Shown here one piece after another: positions 15,242 to 22,189 of a stretch of DNA of 22,189 bases. Made by a program: the position numbers and the translations under genes. The stretch is taken from NCBI GenBank assembly GCA_037384225.1, contig JARROD010000036.1, positions 1-22,189 on the forward strand, read 5' to 3'. Below the pieces are notes generated by a model. That model ran no database searches. It saw only the letters and a program-made list of their open reading frames with translations, and was not told the DNA's origin. The first letter of the stretch is position 1; every line of letters begins with the position of its first letter. Origin of the DNA: JARROD01 sp037384225 (GTDB lineage Bacteria > Pseudomonadota > Gammaproteobacteria > Pseudomonadales > Cellvibrionaceae).

Positions 15242-18163
15242 ATGTCCGGATCCCTCCACAACGAGCCATTGACAGAACTGGAAAACCGGGACTCCTTTAT
15301 TCAGCGGCATATCGGCCCCGATGCTGCGCAAACCCACGCCATGCTGGAAACACTCGGCGTCGACTCAATCGCTGAATTGATCGAGAAAACCGTGCCGGAA
15401 AATATCCGCAAAACCGACACCCTGGCCTTGAAAAGTGCCGTCGGTGAAGACCAGGCATTGGCGGAGTTGAAAACGATCGCCGCCAAAAACCAGATTTTCA
15501 AAAGCTACATCGGTATGGGTTATCACAACACGCTGGTACCCAAAGTGATACAGCGCAATGTCCTGGAAAATCCGGGCTGGTACACCGCTTACACCCCCTA
15601 CCAGCCGGAAATCGCCCAGGGGCGCCTGGAAGGCCTACTGAACTTTCAACAAATGGTGCTCGACCTGACCGGTATGGAAATGGCCAACGCCTCAATGCTC
15701 GACGAAGGTACCGCCGCCGCCGAGGCCATGGCCATGTGCAAACGGCAGTTGAAAAAGAACAAGTCCAGTACGTTTTTCGTCGACAGTGCCACCCACCCCC
15801 AAACCATCGCTGTGATTCAGACCCGCGCAGAACACTTCGGCTTCGAGATCGTGGTCGGCGACCCAAAAACGGATCTGGCGCAACTGGAGTGTTTTGGGGC
15901 ACTGCTACAATACCCCGCCACCCACGGGGAAATAAAGGACTTGAGTGCGGTTATCGACACAATTCACGCCAAGGGCGCGCTGGCGACCGTGGCCGCCGAT
16001 ATCCTGAGCCTGGTGCTGCTGAAAGCGCCGGCGGAAATGGGTGCCGATGTGGTTGTCGGCAGCAACCAACGCTTTGGGGTACCCATGGGTTTCGGCGGCC
16101 CCCATGCGGCGTTTTTCGCCTTCCGAGACAAGTACAAACGCTCGGCGCCGGGCCGTATTATCGGCGTCTCCATCGACAGCCGCGGCCGTCAGTCTCTACG
16201 CATGGCCATGCAAACCCGCGAACAGCATATTCGTCGTGAAAAGGCCAACTCCAATATTTGCACCTCGCAGGTACTGCTGGCACTGATGAGCGTTTTCTAC
16301 GCCATCTACCATGGGCCCGAGGGGCTCAAACGCATTGCCGGACGCATTCACCGCCTCACCGGTATCCTCGCTGAAGGCCTGCGCGTCAAAGGTTTTGAAC
16401 TGGCGAACCAAACCTATTTCGATACCTTGACAGTCAACGCCGGTGCGGCACGGGATGCCATCTACCAACGCGCACGCGCCGCTCGCATCAATCTGCGGCC
16501 AGTGGGCAACGGGCAGTTGGGCGTCAGCCTCAATGAAACGACGACTCGGGAAGATGTCGCTACACTACTCGACCTGTTCGCCGGCGAACAAACCGATTCA
16601 ACACCGAGCGATCTTAACCTGAACGCCCTGGACAAGCGCCTGGCCGCGCAACCCGATCACGGCATTCCGGCGGCCCTGTTGCGCACCGACGCTGTACTGA
16701 CCCACCCGGTATTTAATAGCTATCACAGCGAAACAGAAATGCTGCGCTACCTTAAACGGCTGGAATCCCGGGATATCGCCCTTAATCACTCCATGATTCC
16801 GCTCGGCTCCTGCACCATGAAGCTCAACGCCAGCGCGGAAATGATCCCGGTCACCTGGCCTGAATTCAGCAACCTGCACCCTTTCGCGCCACTGACACAG
16901 GCTCAGGGATACTTGCAACTGTTCGAAGAGTTGCAACAGATGTTGCAGGACTGCACAGGCTACGACGCCGTCAGTCTGCAACCCAACGCCGGCTCTCAAG
17001 GCGAGTACGCCGGACTGATCGCCATCAAGAAATACTTTGCCAGCAAAGGTGAACACGACCGCGATATCTGCCTGATTCCGTCCTCCGCCCACGGCACTAA
17101 CCCCGCCTCGGCCCATATGGCGGGTATGAAAGTTGTGGTGGTGGGCTGCGATAGCCGCGGCAATGTGGACCTCACCGACCTGCGCGATAAGATCTCCCGC
17201 TTCGGCAGGCAGATCGCCTGTATAATGGTGACCTACCCCTCCACACACGGTGTCTTTGAAGAAGGCATCACCGAACTGTGCGAGATGGTCCACGCCCTGG
17301 GCGCGCAGGTCTATATCGACGGCGCCAATATGAATGCCCTGGTGGGGGTGGCGGAACCGGGAAAATTTGGCGGCGACGTCTCTCATCTCAATCTCCACAA
17401 AACCTTCTGCATTCCCCACGGCGGCGGCGGCCCGGGCATGGGTCCCATTGGCGTGGGTGCTCACCTGAAGCCCTTTCTGCCCGCCCACCCGGTACAGCCG
17501 GTGCCGGAAACAGACCCCGCCAACGGCACCATTGCCGCCGCCCCCTGGGGTTCGGCCAGCATCCTCCCCATCAGTTGGATGTATATCAGAATGATGGGGC
17601 GGGAAGGTATGAAAAAAGCCACCGAATACGCCATCCTCAACGCCAACTATATGGCGAAAAAGCTCGGTGAACACTACCCCATTCTCTACAAGGGCAGCCA
17701 GGGTTTCGTCGCCCACGAATGTCTGCTTGACCTGCGCCCGTTAAAAGAGGCCAGCGGCATTACCGAAGAGGATATTGCCAAGCGGCTCAACGACTTTGGT
17801 TTTCACGCCCCGACCATGAGTTTTCCGGTCGCGGGCACGCTGATGATCGAACCCACGGAATCAGAATCCAAAGCGGAGTTGGACCGCTTTATCGAAGCCA
17901 TGATCAGCATCCGCAAAGAAATCGCCATGGTGGCAAGCGGCGAGTATCCCGCCGACAACAATCCCTTGCACAATGCGCCCCACACCCAGGAAGATATTCT
18001 GGCCGAAAGCTGGGATCGCCCTTACTCCCGCGAAGTAGCCGCGCGTCCCGCGGCGTGGTTAAAGGATCACAAAGTCTGGCCCAGTGCTAACCGCATCGAC
18101 AATGTCTACGGCGATAGAAATCTGGTCTGCTCCTGCCCCGGCGTCGACGCCTATGCCGAATAA
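15242..18163 (+). CDS. gcvP: Glycine decarboxylase (glycine cleavage system P protein)
   Basis: This PLP enzyme decarboxylates glycine and passes the aminomethyl group to the lipoyl arm of GcvH. The 973-residue single chain holds both P1 and P2 halves, as in other Proteobacteria. It starts with RDSFIQRHIGPD, contains YIGMGYHNT and YTPYQPEIAQGRLE in the first half, and PLGSCTMKLNA and GANMNALVG in the second. The PLP lysine is Lys720 in NLHKTF, followed by the glycine-rich loop HGGGGPGMGP. An ATG at 15221 would add seven residues; the ATG at 15242 has AGGG 8 bases upstream and is preferred. Neither gcvT nor gcvH lies in the window, so the system is split. The divergent XRE/cupin gene is a candidate regulator. 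No glycine riboswitch was recognised in the leader. Confidence 0.97.
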   Translation: MSGSLHNEPLTELENRDSFIQRHIGPDAAQTHAMLETLGVDSIAELIEKTVPENIRKTDTLALKSAVGEDQALAELKTIAAKNQIFKSYIGMGYHNTLVPKVIQRNVLENPGWYTAYTPYQPEIAQGRLEGLLNFQQMVLDLTGMEMANASMLDEGTAAAEAMAMCKRQLKKNKSSTFFVDSATHPQTIAVIQTRAEHFGFEIVVGDPKTDLAQLECFGALLQYPATHGEIKDLSAVIDTIHAKGALATVAADILSLVLLKAPAEMGADVVVGSNQRFGVPMGFGGPHAAFFAFRDKYKRSAPGRIIGVSIDSRGRQSLRMAMQTREQHIRREKANSNICTSQVLLALMSVFYAIYHGPEGLKRIAGRIHRLTGILAEGLRVKGFELANQTYFDTLTVNAGAARDAIYQRARAARINLRPVGNGQLGVSLNETTTREDVATLLDLFAGEQTDSTPSDLNLNALDKRLAAQPDHGIPAALLRTDAVLTHPVFNSYHSETEMLRYLKRLESRDIALNHSMIPLGSCTMKLNASAEMIPVTWPEFSNLHPFAPLTQAQGYLQLFEELQQMLQDCTGYDAVSLQPNAGSQGEYAGLIAIKKYFASKGEHDRDICLIPSSAHGTNPASAHMAGMKVVVVGCDSRGNVDLTDLRDKISRFGRQIACIMVTYPSTHGVFEEGITELCEMVHALGAQVYIDGANMNALVGVAEPGKFGGDVSHLNLHKTFCIPHGGGGPGMGPIGVGAHLKPFLPAHPVQPVPETDPANGTIAAAPWGSASILPISWMYIRMMGREGMKKATEYAILNANYMAKKLGEHYPILYKGSQGFVAHECLLDLRPLKEASGITEEDIAKRLNDFGFHAPTMSFPVAGTLMIEPTESESKAELDRFIEAMISIRKEIAMVASGEYPADNNPLHNAPHTQEDILAESWDRPYSREVAARPAAWLKDHKVWPSANRIDNVYGDRNLVCSCPGVDAYAE

Positions 18164-18289
18164 CCCCACCCGTTGACGCCGGCAGCTCGCCATGGGGTCC
18201 TTTAACTTGATTCGAATACGAGCAAATGTCGGTTGAACGTAACGGCAAGATGACTACACTGGGTTCAGCGAAGAAAGTCAGCTAGTGCC

Positions 18290-18334
18290 CTGCCCCGCAA
18301 TTAAACGCCCAATCAGCGCTTAATTGCGGGGCAG
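18290..18334. repeat. 15-bp perfect inverted repeat downstream of gcvP
   Basis: CTGCCCCGCAATTAA (18290-18304) and TTAATTGCGGGGCAG (18320-18334) with a 15-base loop, 127 bp after the gcvP stop. There is no T-run, so it is not a normal terminator, although it could slow transcription. It looks like a dispersed palindromic repeat. The rest of the gap 18164-18443 shows no gene. Confidence 0.75.
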
Positions 18335-18443
18335 AGCATTGGGGACATGTGATCCAAGGCCTCGCTGGCATCAATCAGCAGATGTTAAGAAGCGGCGATG
18401 GTATCGGGTTCAGATATTCTCATTTCTAAAAAAGGCACAAAAC

Positions 18444-19028
18444 ATGGTATATGAAGACACGCTTTACGCGGACTTTTCACGAAGAGACGCCGATAAAAAG
18501 GTCGACGATACCCTGGTCAAAAGATGGTCGCCCAGGGCCTTTAAAAAAGTAGCCATCTCAGAGGCGGATATCCAAACACTGTTCGATGCCCCTCGCTGGT
18601 CGCCCTCATCTTACAACGAACAGCCCTGGCGCTTTTATGTGTCGAGCGATGAAACCTTTAACGATTACCTGGAATTGTTAGTGCCGGCTAATCAGAAGTG
18701 GGCAAAAAACGCTTCACTGCTGTGTTTTGTGGTCTGTAAAACTACCTTTACAGCGAACGGGAAGCCCAACGGCTGTGCCGAATTCGATACTGGAGCCGCC
18801 TGGATGGCGCTGGCTTATCAATCGCGAAAGATGGGGCTTTATACTCACGGTATGGCAGGCATTAAATACGAGGAAGTAGCACAATACCTGCGTCTTCAGG
18901 GTGATGAAAAAGTGTTGTGCGCCATCGCCATAGGCGTCGCTGATGTACCGGACAGCCTTCCCGACGAACTGGCGGAAAAGGAAGTCCCATCGGGCAGAAA
19001 AAAGCTGGAAGAGATTTTAAAGCGCTAG
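18444..19028 (+). CDS. Nitroreductase-family FMN oxidoreductase
   Basis: The 194-residue protein has the nitroreductase FMN-binding pattern: RWSPRAF near residue 25, then APRWSPSSYNEQPWRF around 48-63, a central DTGAAWMALAYQSRKMGLYT helix and GDEKVLCAIAIGVAD near the C-terminus. Such enzymes are homodimeric flavoproteins that reduce nitroaromatics, quinones or enals with NAD(P)H; the physiological substrate is unknown. The open frame extends back to 18324 within the inverted repeat. The ATG at 18444 is preferred because AAAGG lies 8 bases upstream and family members start about here. The gene appears monocistronic. A hairpin CCCCTCT / AGAGGGG (19040-19063) follows the stop. Confidence 0.92.
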   Translation: MVYEDTLYADFSRRDADKKVDDTLVKRWSPRAFKKVAISEADIQTLFDAPRWSPSSYNEQPWRFYVSSDETFNDYLELLVPANQKWAKNASLLCFVVCKTTFTANGKPNGCAEFDTGAAWMALAYQSRKMGLYTHGMAGIKYEEVAQYLRLQGDEKVLCAIAIGVADVPDSLPDELAEKEVPSGRKKLEEILKR

Positions 19029-19039
19029 TGCGGCCGAGT

Positions 19040-19063
19040 CCCCTCTCCATAGGCAAAGAGGGG
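19040..19063 (+). terminator. Hairpin after nitroreductase gene (weak terminator)
   Basis: CCCCTCT (19040-19046) pairs with AGAGGGG (19057-19063) over a 10-base loop, 12 bp after the stop codon. There is no T-run downstream, so termination efficiency is uncertain. Confidence 0.4.
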
Positions 19064-19213
19064 GGCTACCCGGCGATTTCATGTTTTAATCATGCCCTTC
19101 GTCACACTGGGCTTTTCCGACCTGTATTACACTTTCCACTTTTTAGGGGCCACTTTGCAAACTGCCCCAGCATAAAAACGTCATTGCTCAACCCATAGGG
19201 TATTACGCAAATC

Positions 19214-20216
19214 ATGAAACTAGTCTTTTCTCTGATCACACTACTGTTGATATCGGGCTGTAACAATACACCGAGCGCCGATGATATAAAGGCCGAGTTG
19301 AAAAAACAGCTTGAGTCCCCCTGGACTGTCACGTCACTCGCACTAACGTCCAGCACAGAACCGGAAGAAAAGGCCTCGGGCGGCAACCTTCAGTCTATTC
19401 ACTCTCGACGGAACCCAGGTGTTGCGCAAACTACGCAACGAAGGTGAAGAAAAACCCCTGGCTGGCGACGTCATTTCAACGCATGACAAGGGTGATTCTA
19501 AGCTGACCTTCGACTTCGAAACCAGCCCTTACCTGAGAGAGGGCAAGCCGAGCTCAGCCTGGCCCGCCCCTTATGTGGAGTTGGATTCCCCCGGCTTCAA
19601 ACGCCTTGTGGCCACAGCAGAACAAAGTTTGCAGCCCCTGGAAGCACAGATACAGGAGCTGGAAAACAAGATAAAACAGGCTAAAGATAACTATTTAAAT
19701 AGAAAAACACAGATGGCCGCCATAGAGACGGAACTGTTTGAAAAAGCCGACAAAGCCTTTAATTCGATTAAAGGTGAAATCGTTAAATTCAACGTAAAGA
19801 TAGACGACCTGGTGAAAAAATACTCCACCAAGCTCAACGTTGAATACAATGAACGCACTGCTCAGATCCGTATAGAATATGAAAAAAAGCTCGCCGCTTC
19901 CGGGCAGAATGAAGCCGATCTGTCAACCATGAAGCATGAAATGACAGCAACGTTATTGCTCCTAAAATCAGACCGTAAAGAAAAAATAGCTAGTTATAAG
20001 CATAAACTACTGGAGCAACATCAACCGGAAAAAGATAAAATCATGCAGCCATATACATCCCTTAAAAACCAGCAGGATAAAAAAAGGCTGGAGTTCAATA
20101 AGACTATCAAGCAGTTGAACGCCGAAATAGCCGCGCTTAAAAAAGAACTTAAAACGCTTATCGAGTCCCGAAAAGAAATCAAACTGGCGTTAATTTATTC
20201 AAAAAGTGAAGGTTAG
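19214..20216 (+). CDS. Coiled-coil lipoprotein of unknown function, interrupted by a frameshift
   Basis: The frame at 19214 starts MKLVFSLITLLLISGCNN, a lipoprotein signal with lipobox LISGC. It continues DIKAELKKQLESPWTVTSLA and would stop at 19447. From about 19380 the sensible reading is one frame forward: ATFSLFTLDGTQVLRKLRNE, open to 20216. Removing one G from the GGG at 19378-19380 joins the parts into one protein of about 333 residues. The C-terminal two thirds are rich in Lys, Glu and Gln, with long helical stretches (LEAQIQELENKIKQAK, FNKTIKQLNAEIAALKKELK) likely to form coiled coils. Alone, the second part could only start at a GTG (19419) with no secretion signal. No family was recognised. 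It would sit on the periplasmic side of a membrane. Confidence 0.65.
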
Positions 20217-20325
20217 GGTCGTGAACGAAATAACTTCCGGCCCTTTTATTAGTGATTAGAGAGGGCCTCCGATCCATCCCGCTTGGCGCCGCTGCGAAAA
20301 CCGGAAGTTATTTCGTGCACAACCC
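20216..20325. mobile_element. MITE-like 110-bp element with 25-bp terminal inverted repeats
   Basis: The left end GGGTCGTGAACGAAATAACT (from 20216) and the right end read inward on the other strand GGGTTGTGCACGAAATAACT (from 20325) continue identically to CCGG at 20240 and 20301. That gives 25-bp arms with two mismatches. The arms enclose 60 bp without coding capacity. TTA stands on both outer sides (20213-20215 and 20326-20328), as a 3-bp target duplication would. The left end overlaps the last base of the lipoprotein stop codon. The parent transposon is not in the window. An alternative is a large intergenic hairpin of other origin. Confidence 0.6.
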
Positions 20326-20326
20326 T

Positions 20327-20614
20327 TAAAAGTACTGATAAAGGCATTCCTTACTGTATCCAAAGTATATGCTGTCTTTGTATTCAGAGATTAAAAACGT
20401 ACACAACAATATAGCTAAAAACGGAAAAACGCGTTAAGCTTCCGGGACGCGGGGGATAATTTCCCTATTATTTTAAATAGAATAACCCCTCTGACATCAG
20501 TGATGTACAAATCAGCGAGTCCTACCCGTTACAGCACCCAATGCCGGCAACGTTTTACTTGAACCGCCCCTAAAAACCCGAATCATACCGTTTCAATTTT
20601 ATATATATCAAACC
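20327..20614. other. Intergenic region upstream of the MATE gene
   Basis: No gene is visible in these 288 bp. The sequence is AT-rich in parts, with a small hairpin CTATT / AATAG near 20465-20480. It should contain the promoter of the MATE gene, but no clear -35/-10 pair was recognised. Confidence 0.4.
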
Positions 20615-22096
20615 ATGGATCAGGAACATCAACCTCTCGTCAGCGCCCGGCTACCGGCCAAGAAGCGCTTTAAACAGGAAGTCAGCGTACTCGCTACACT
20701 GGGTGGTCCCATCGTGGTAACTCAGCTTCTGCAAATGGCGACACTGGTTCTGGATACGATGATGTCCGGCCAATCCAGCGCGCTCGATCTCGCGGGTGTT
20801 TCTATCGGCGGCAGTATCTGGATGCCTGTATTTCTATTTGCACTGGGTGTGATCTTTGCGCTAACCCCCATAGTTGCCCATTTTAACGGTGCTGGAGACT
20901 TCGATAAAATTGCACCGGCGGTGCACCAGGCATTCTGGATTGCCCTGGTAGCAGGGGTTATCACCTGGGCAATGCTGTTTAATATCGCCCCATTGTTAGG
21001 CCTGCTCAACATCAACCGTGAAATCATGCCGGTCACGGTAGGGTATTTACAGGCAATTTCGTTCGGCATGCCGGCCATTCTCGGTTATAACGTTTTACGC
21101 TGCTACGCCGACGGTCTGTCACTGACAAAACCAGCCATGCTCGCCAGTATCATCGGACTGGCGGTAAACGCCCCACTGAACTATGTGTTGATTTACGGTA
21201 AGTGTGGCCTCCCCGCCCTCGGAGGCGTCGGCTGTGGCTGGGCCAGTGCGATAGCTCTGTGGATCAGTTTCATTTTTATGGCAGGCTATGTCAGCCTGAC
21301 TCGACACTTTCGCCACGCCTGGTTGTTTGATCGCTGTTACGGCCCGAACTGGCAGCAGATCAAAGAGCAGTTGAAGCTGGGCTTGCCTACGGGATTTATG
21401 TACCTGATCGAAGCCAGTATGTTCTCGGTTATTGCGTTGTTTCTGGCGGAATTCGGCAAGGTGGTGGTCGCTGCACACCAGATCGCGCTCAATGTCGCCA
21501 CTGTGGTATTTATGGTGCCATTGAGTGTTGGCTTGGCAATAACTATTCGTGTCGGTTTCCTGCTCGGTGCAGGCGAAGCGGTGGGAGCCCGGTTCAGCGC
21601 TTATAGCGGGATCAGCTTAACGCTGCTATACGGCACCGTCGCCGGCCTCGCCCTGTGGTTTTTCGCCACTCCGGTGGTGACTCTTTATACCGCCGAAGCG
21701 GCGGTGAGGGATCTGGCCGTACAACTGATCACTCTGGCGGCCCTGTTCCAACTGGCCGATTCTATACAAGTCACCTGCGCCGGTGCCCTGCGCGGATACA
21801 AAGACACAAAGATACCTATGCTGGTCATGATAGTCGCTTTCTGGATGTTCAGTTTTCCCCTGGGATACACACTCGGTATGACAAACTGGCTCGGCCGCAC
21901 CTGGGAAGCCAAAGGGTTTTGGCTCGGCCTTCTTGTGGGACTGATGCTGGCGGCCGCCATGCTTTCGTACCGCCTGTACAAACTCAGCCAGCGGAGCATT
22001 GCCCAAAACCTGGCGCTATCGCCATCAGCAATAGATAAAACCCATCAAGCCCCACAGCCACCGGCCGGGCTTAACCCGGCCGGTGGTGAACGGTAA
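20615..22096 (+). CDS. MATE-family multidrug efflux transporter (NorM-like)
   Basis: The 493-residue inner-membrane protein has about 12 helices in two homologous halves. Typical MATE stretches are LGGPIVVTQLLQMATLVLDT in helix 1, the following MMSGQSS section, NAPLNYVLIYG in the first half and VPLSVGLAITIRVGFLLGAG in the second. CAGALRGYKDTKIPM is the conserved late signature. It matches the NorM branch, which exports cationic drugs and dyes with Na+ or H+ influx. The C-terminal tail beyond about 465 is hydrophilic and proline-rich. No good ribosome site precedes the ATG at 20615. A fairly long upstream gap suggests its own promoter; no linked regulator is seen. Confidence 0.94.
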   Translation: MDQEHQPLVSARLPAKKRFKQEVSVLATLGGPIVVTQLLQMATLVLDTMMSGQSSALDLAGVSIGGSIWMPVFLFALGVIFALTPIVAHFNGAGDFDKIAPAVHQAFWIALVAGVITWAMLFNIAPLLGLLNINREIMPVTVGYLQAISFGMPAILGYNVLRCYADGLSLTKPAMLASIIGLAVNAPLNYVLIYGKCGLPALGGVGCGWASAIALWISFIFMAGYVSLTRHFRHAWLFDRCYGPNWQQIKEQLKLGLPTGFMYLIEASMFSVIALFLAEFGKVVVAAHQIALNVATVVFMVPLSVGLAITIRVGFLLGAGEAVGARFSAYSGISLTLLYGTVAGLALWFFATPVVTLYTAEAAVRDLAVQLITLAALFQLADSIQVTCAGALRGYKDTKIPMLVMIVAFWMFSFPLGYTLGMTNWLGRTWEAKGFWLGLLVGLMLAAAMLSYRLYKLSQRSIAQNLALSPSAIDKTHQAPQPPAGLNPAGGER

Positions 22097-22138
22097 CTTA
22101 TTAACTACGGTAAGATGGGGAATAACCCCAGCATTTGA

Positions 22139-22160
22139 GCTTTGGGTATATACCCAAAGC
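22139..22160. repeat. Perfect 22-bp palindrome
   Basis: GCTTTGGGTAT (22139-22149) followed directly by its reverse complement ATACCCAAAGC (22150-22160), without a spacer, 43 bp after the MATE stop. Its right half belongs to the dispersed repeat at 22149-22169. Confidence 0.8.
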
Positions 22161-22169
22161 GTTTGAGAT
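22149..22169 (+). repeat. Dispersed 21-bp repeat, copy 2
   Basis: TATACCCAAAGCGTTTGAGA followed by T matches the copy at 8434-8454 with one difference (A for G). Here it continues with TTAGGTGTGCAGAGTGCG to near the window edge, so the element may extend beyond. Confidence 0.65.
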
Positions 22170-22189
22170 TTAGGTGTGCAGAGTGCGCC

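Noticed and set aside
16598..17716. 372-codon minus-strand frame opposite gcvP
   Set aside because: Long antisense frame caused by GC-rich codon use in gcvP; His/Gly/Val-rich without domains.
18224..18286. 20-codon plus-strand frame MSVERNGKMTTLGSAKKVS after gcvP
   Set aside because: Very short, only a weak ribosome site, no known family; likely chance.
1..22189. CRISPR arrays, tRNA or rRNA genes, prophage genes, toxin-antitoxin pairs
   Set aside because: No regularly spaced long repeats, no cloverleaf or rRNA sequence, and no recognisable phage or toxin-antitoxin proteins were seen on either strand.

Overview
The window looks like a chromosomal segment of a marine-type Gammaproteobacterium. 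The order pilA / pilB-pilC-pilD-coaE-yacG is the usual one in Pseudomonas- and Cellvibrio-like bacteria, the pilin gene has a sigma-54 promoter, and the protein sequences read like Cellvibrionales homologues. The genus cannot be fixed by reading alone. Most of the window is ordinary core genome. Accessory signals sit in the gaps: short repeats, a small transposon-like hairpin element, a gene remnant and three interrupted reading frames.

Layout. 1-862 (minus): N-terminal part of a multi-membrane GT-C-type glycosyltransferase, cut by the window edge. 1173-1670 (minus): type IV pilin pilA with its terminator and a sigma-54 promoter. 2029-6770 (plus): pilB (N-terminal frameshift), pilC, pilD, coaE and yacG. 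6883-7623 (plus): peroxiredoxin-glutaredoxin fusion. 7813-8232 (minus): MarR regulator with inverted repeats upstream. 8473-8713: apparent AraC-type regulator remnant. 8739-9674 (plus): HSL-type esterase. 9747-9788: six copies of a 7-bp repeat. 9865-10971 (plus): zinc alcohol dehydrogenase. 11208-11966 (plus): outer-membrane beta-barrel protein, converging on a NUDIX hydrolase (11998-12555, minus) at a shared palindromic terminator. 12673-14996 (minus): three-gene cluster read as XRE/cupin regulator, CvpA-DUF4124 fusion, then a uracil-DNA glycosylase with four Fe-S-type cysteines. 15242-18163 (plus): glycine decarboxylase gcvP, divergent from the XRE/cupin regulator. 18444-19028 (plus): nitroreductase. 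19214-20216 (plus): frameshifted coiled-coil lipoprotein. 20216-20325: MITE-like inverted-repeat element. 20615-22096 (plus): MATE efflux pump. 22139-22169: palindrome plus the second copy of a dispersed repeat.

How the genes work together. PilB (extension ATPase), PilC (inner-membrane platform) and PilD (prepilin peptidase) assemble the PilA fibre. The glycosyltransferase downstream of pilA probably modifies pilin or a surface glycan. coaE and yacG are conserved passengers of the pilus operon. The regulator beside gcvP may control glycine catabolism. No complete new defence or mobile system was found. The observations most worth checking are the 110-bp inverted-repeat element, the broken pilB and lipoprotein frames, the alternative hairpins before the outer-membrane gene, the CvpA fusion coupled to a DNA glycosylase, and the putative pilin glycosyltransferase.
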